The notes under the pieces were generated by a model. That model had not been told where the DNA came from and searched no databases. It saw only the letters and a program-made list of their open reading frames with translations. Made by a program: the position numbers and the translations under genes. DNA of 64,000 nucleotides from Hemileia vastatrix (taxonomy: Eukaryota; Basidiomycota; Pucciniomycetes; Pucciniales; Zaghouaniaceae), in assembly GCA_030280995.1 (NCBI GenBank), contig JASXTE010000005.1:26464501-26528500 (forward strand). Direction: 5' to 3'. Positions 61,544 through 64,000 of this stretch are shown piece by piece (the stretch's first letter is position 1; every line of letters starts with the position of its first letter).

Positions 61544-62639
61544 AATGATTGAACATGAACATAGTGTCATGGGCTCTGAGAATATAAAATCAGTAAAAGA
61601 GGAAATAAATGATCATCTTTCTAAATTAAGTGAATTAGTCAATATTCCTCAGATTAGAGAAGCAAAAACTAGCCAAAAGAACTGGCCTAGGTTAGATCAG
61701 TACCCTTCTTTTGACAGGGATTCAAAATCTGATTGGCAACAATTCATTCAAAGAATTTATAACTTAAAATTTTCATACAAATTACCTGATGAAGAAATTA
61801 CATCAAAATTAATATCTTTATTTACAGATGTGGCCTTATTATGGTTTGAATCTGTATTGAGTGAGGGAATTAAATACTCCTGGAATGAATGGAAGGCACT
61901 AATTGAAAGACAATTTGGTGGCACAAAATTCAGAATCACTCAACAAAGATTGTATGAAAGAGCCAAATATAATCTAAATGCTGGAGATAAACCCATGGTC
62001 TTTTTAATGAATTTAATAAAAATCATGAAAGCTATGGATCCAAAAATGGATTATGATGAGTGGAAAGAGAAAATAATATACAAGTTGCCTATATCAGTTA
62101 GAGACATTATTTTAGCTAGAACTGAAACCATCAGAGATACCTTTGGGCTCATTAATATATGCATTGAAATGTTATTAAACCACAAATATGAAACCAAGTA
62201 TAATAATTACAAACAAAGTGTTGACGTAGTAAAACCTACTACAAGTAAATTGCCAGTGGAGAAGAAAAAACATTCAGCTCCCCTTGTCACTAAAAGACAA
62301 GAAAATAACTCTTGTTATAAATGTAATAAACCTTGGTTTAAGGGTCACACGTGTAAGAAAAGAATAAATGTTATTGAAACCTCACAGAATTCTGAACCAA
62401 GTAATCATGAAGATGAGAATGTTGAATATAGTGAGGATTGCAAAAGTAACATATCTTTCAGTGATGATGAACATGAGATATTTGTATTAGAACAGGATAT
62501 TATGTTCCTGAATGATGCTATACATCATACAGACACATCTTTAACTTCCATTGAGGAAGCTGAAATAATTAAAGATGTAACTCATGATACTTACAAAATA
62601 ACACCTATCAGAGCAACTTTTATTATATGTGGAAAATAA
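61544..62639 (+). pseudogene. Outer retrotransposon gag, second part
   Basis: Continues the frame cut at 52435. Retrotransposon gag domain: DSKSDWQQFIQRIYNL, ALLWFESVLSE, ALIERQFGGTKFR. Zinc knuckle CYKCNKPWFKGHTC (C-x2-C-x7-H-x-C, the Gypsy form with W and GH) at about 62314. An acidic tail follows. TAA at 62637-62639 separates it from the protease; it could be a former CAA or the natural gag end. The frame is open upstream into the LTR tail only by chance. Confidence 0.8.
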
Positions 62640-63575
62640 ATGAATGCCATTCTTGACACTGGGGCTGCAGGTAGGGTAGTTTCAATTAAGATATTAATGA
62701 AACTTGATAGTAAGTACCAGGCAAAACTAGAACCTGTTCAAACAATGAACTGGAGAGGTTTTAGTTCAGTATTAAATCCAATTGGCAAATACAAAACTGC
62801 TGTATTCTTTAAATATAATAATGGATATGTTAGAGCAGTATGTGAATTTGTAGTAATGGATAATAAATATTGTAGTGATTGGTTTATTATTGGCAATGAT
62901 TTATTGAAAAAATTTGGCATTAAACTAGATCCTGCAAACAGTTGCTTCACTATAGGCGTGAATGGTAAGAGAAAATTTAAAATATGTTCTGAAAACTCAG
63001 TATCTGCCATTTCTCCTAGAGAAGAACAACTGAAAGGTGGAAGAACCACCACTGAAATGGTTGAATTGAATAATGAGATCAAAAAGGGCTCTTTCAGTCC
63101 TCAACTCTCAAAACTTGAAGAGGAAAATATTTTGAGATTGATTAAATCATATCCTATTGCATTTGCTCATGGTTCAAATGAACTAGGATTGGTAAAAAAC
63201 TATGAGATGAAAATCTCTTTAAGTTGTGATTTATATAATATTCCTGGCAGCTTGAAAAAGCTACCTTACCCAGCTTCTCCTGAAAAAAGGAAAGATATTG
63301 AAGACAAAATAAAAATGTTGTTAGAAATGGGTATTGTTGAAAAAGTAGACACAACACCTAAGTATTGTGTCATTTCACCAGTATTAATCTCTTATGAAAA
63401 GAATAAGGCAAGATTATGCGGTGATTATAGAGCTCTGAATACATACACTGTATATGATATTTACCCTCTACCAAGGATAGCTTCTATCCATGCTACCTTA
63501 AAAGGAGCAAAAGATATTTCCTGTCTGGATGGAAAGAATGGTTACCACCAGATTTTAAATCATTTAAACAAATAA
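62640..63575 (+). pseudogene. Outer retrotransposon protease and N-terminal RT fragment
   Basis: Aspartic protease motif AILDTGAAGRVVS near the start and WFIIGNDLLKKFGI towards its end. A linker follows, then RT entry VKNYEMKISL, MLLEMGIVEKVDT and ARLCGDYRALNTY, up to SCLDGKNGYHQI. The RT breaks off here: the motif A region is followed by TAA 63573-63575, and the next coding sequence belongs to the integrase tail. An internal deletion has removed the rest of RT, RNase H and the integrase core. Confidence 0.82.
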
Positions 63576-63599
63576 ACAAGGTTAGATATACACCCTGGT

Positions 63600-63848
63600 A
63601 CTAAATCCTTTATTCATATTCAACAAATGTGTAGAAAGCAGGCAGAAGAATGCATCCAAAAAGCATTTGAATATGAGAAGAAAAGGTGGGATAAATCTCA
63701 TAAAGAATTTGAATTCAAAAAGGGAGATGAAGTCCTAATATCAACACTACATTTTAACTTACAAGGTAATATTAAATTAAAGGATCACTTTGTAGGACCT
63801 TTTGTAGTATGCAAAATGGTTGGTAATTGTCAGCTTAAATATCCTTAG
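63600..63848 (+). pseudogene. Outer retrotransposon integrase C-terminal fragment
   Basis: RKQAEECIQKAFEYEKKRWD, FEFKKGDEVLIST and DHFVGPFVVCKMVG are the usual end of a Gypsy integrase with the GPF module. Ends at TAG 63846-63848, inside the 3' LTR. No chromodomain follows. Confidence 0.7.
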
Positions 63849-64000
63849 GACTGAGTATTTCTTATGCTTAAAATAAGATAACCTTAAGTAGATTAAGCTT
63901 ATATCTTAAAAATAAGGTTAAAATATTAATATATATTATTTTATTATATATATATATAATTATTATTCTATTATATAATTTATAATAGTTTAAATAGCTT
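63828..64000 (+). repeat. 3' LTR of the outer retrotransposon (start only)
   Basis: TGTCAGCTTAAATATCCTTA and then GGACTGAGTA, matching the 5' LTR start at 44406 and, further in, the fragment at 43383. Continues beyond the window. Confidence 0.65.

Larger units (their letters stand above)
44406..64000 (+). mobile_element. Outer Ty3/Gypsy-like retrotransposon (nested, internally deleted, runs off window)
   Basis: 5' LTR 44406-45903, leader, gag part from about 51150, more gag plus protease and part of RT at 61544-63575, integrase tail at 63600-63848, then the 3' LTR from 63828. Two younger insertions lie inside: a DNA element (46241-50835) and a chromovirus (52436-61538). Removing the second restores the gag reading frame across the AAACC junction (...HSDDKP then MIEHEH...), which proves the nesting. 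RT motifs after LDGKNGYHQI, RNase H and the integrase core are missing. Confidence 0.8.

Overview
The window looks like a stretch of basidiomycete fungal genome, most likely from a rust fungus (Pucciniales). It is very AT-rich, its introns are short with GTAAGT/TAG borders, and it carries a Tnp2/Plavaka-type transposase, a Tet-like dioxygenase and a Ty3/Gypsy chromovirus of the kinds common in rust genomes. I found no ordinary host gene; almost every base can be assigned to nested mobile DNA. The organism call is inference.

Left two thirds (1-42432): two copies of one giant DNA transposon, one inside the other. Copy 1 is complete, 3826-30042 (26,217 bp, minus orientation), with 40-bp terminal inverted repeats and an AAT target duplication. 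It sits at the exon 2/intron 2 border of a gene belonging to copy 2, whose visible parts are 1-3825 and 30043-42432 and whose left part lies off the window. From its 30042 end, copy 1 carries: an SNF2/Rad5-like ATPase; a convergent gene of unknown function; the transposase; a truncated unknown gene; a 2-kb array of short palindromes; a five-exon unknown gene (G1); a Tet/JBP-like 2OG-Fe(II) dioxygenase read towards G1; a GC-rich hairpin cluster; and about 6 kb of AT-rich DNA. A 261-bp MITE of a second TIR family sits in copy 1 only. Many genes in copy 1 are broken, mostly by stops explained by CGA>TGA or CAA>TAA. The Tet-like gene of copy 2 reads open throughout.

Right third (42433-64000): an outer Ty3/Gypsy-like retrotransposon. 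Its 5' LTR is 44406-45903 and its 3' LTR starts at 63828 and leaves the window. It has been interrupted twice: by a 4,595-bp non-coding DNA transposon (46241-50835, TTT duplication, same TIR family as the MITE), and by a 9.1-kb chromovirus (52436-61538, 804-bp LTRs, AAACC duplication). The chromovirus has gag, protease, RT, RNase H, integrase and chromodomain, all broken by stops. Between its pol and its 3' LTR it has an antisense, intron-bearing gene with an internal 747-bp tandem duplication. The outer element is internally deleted from RT to the integrase tail.

How the parts may work together (inference): the giant element pairs a cut-and-paste transposase with a cytosine-modifying dioxygenase and a chromatin remodeller. 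Its palindromic array decays mainly at CpG sites. This fits an element that lives under, and may act on, host cytosine methylation.
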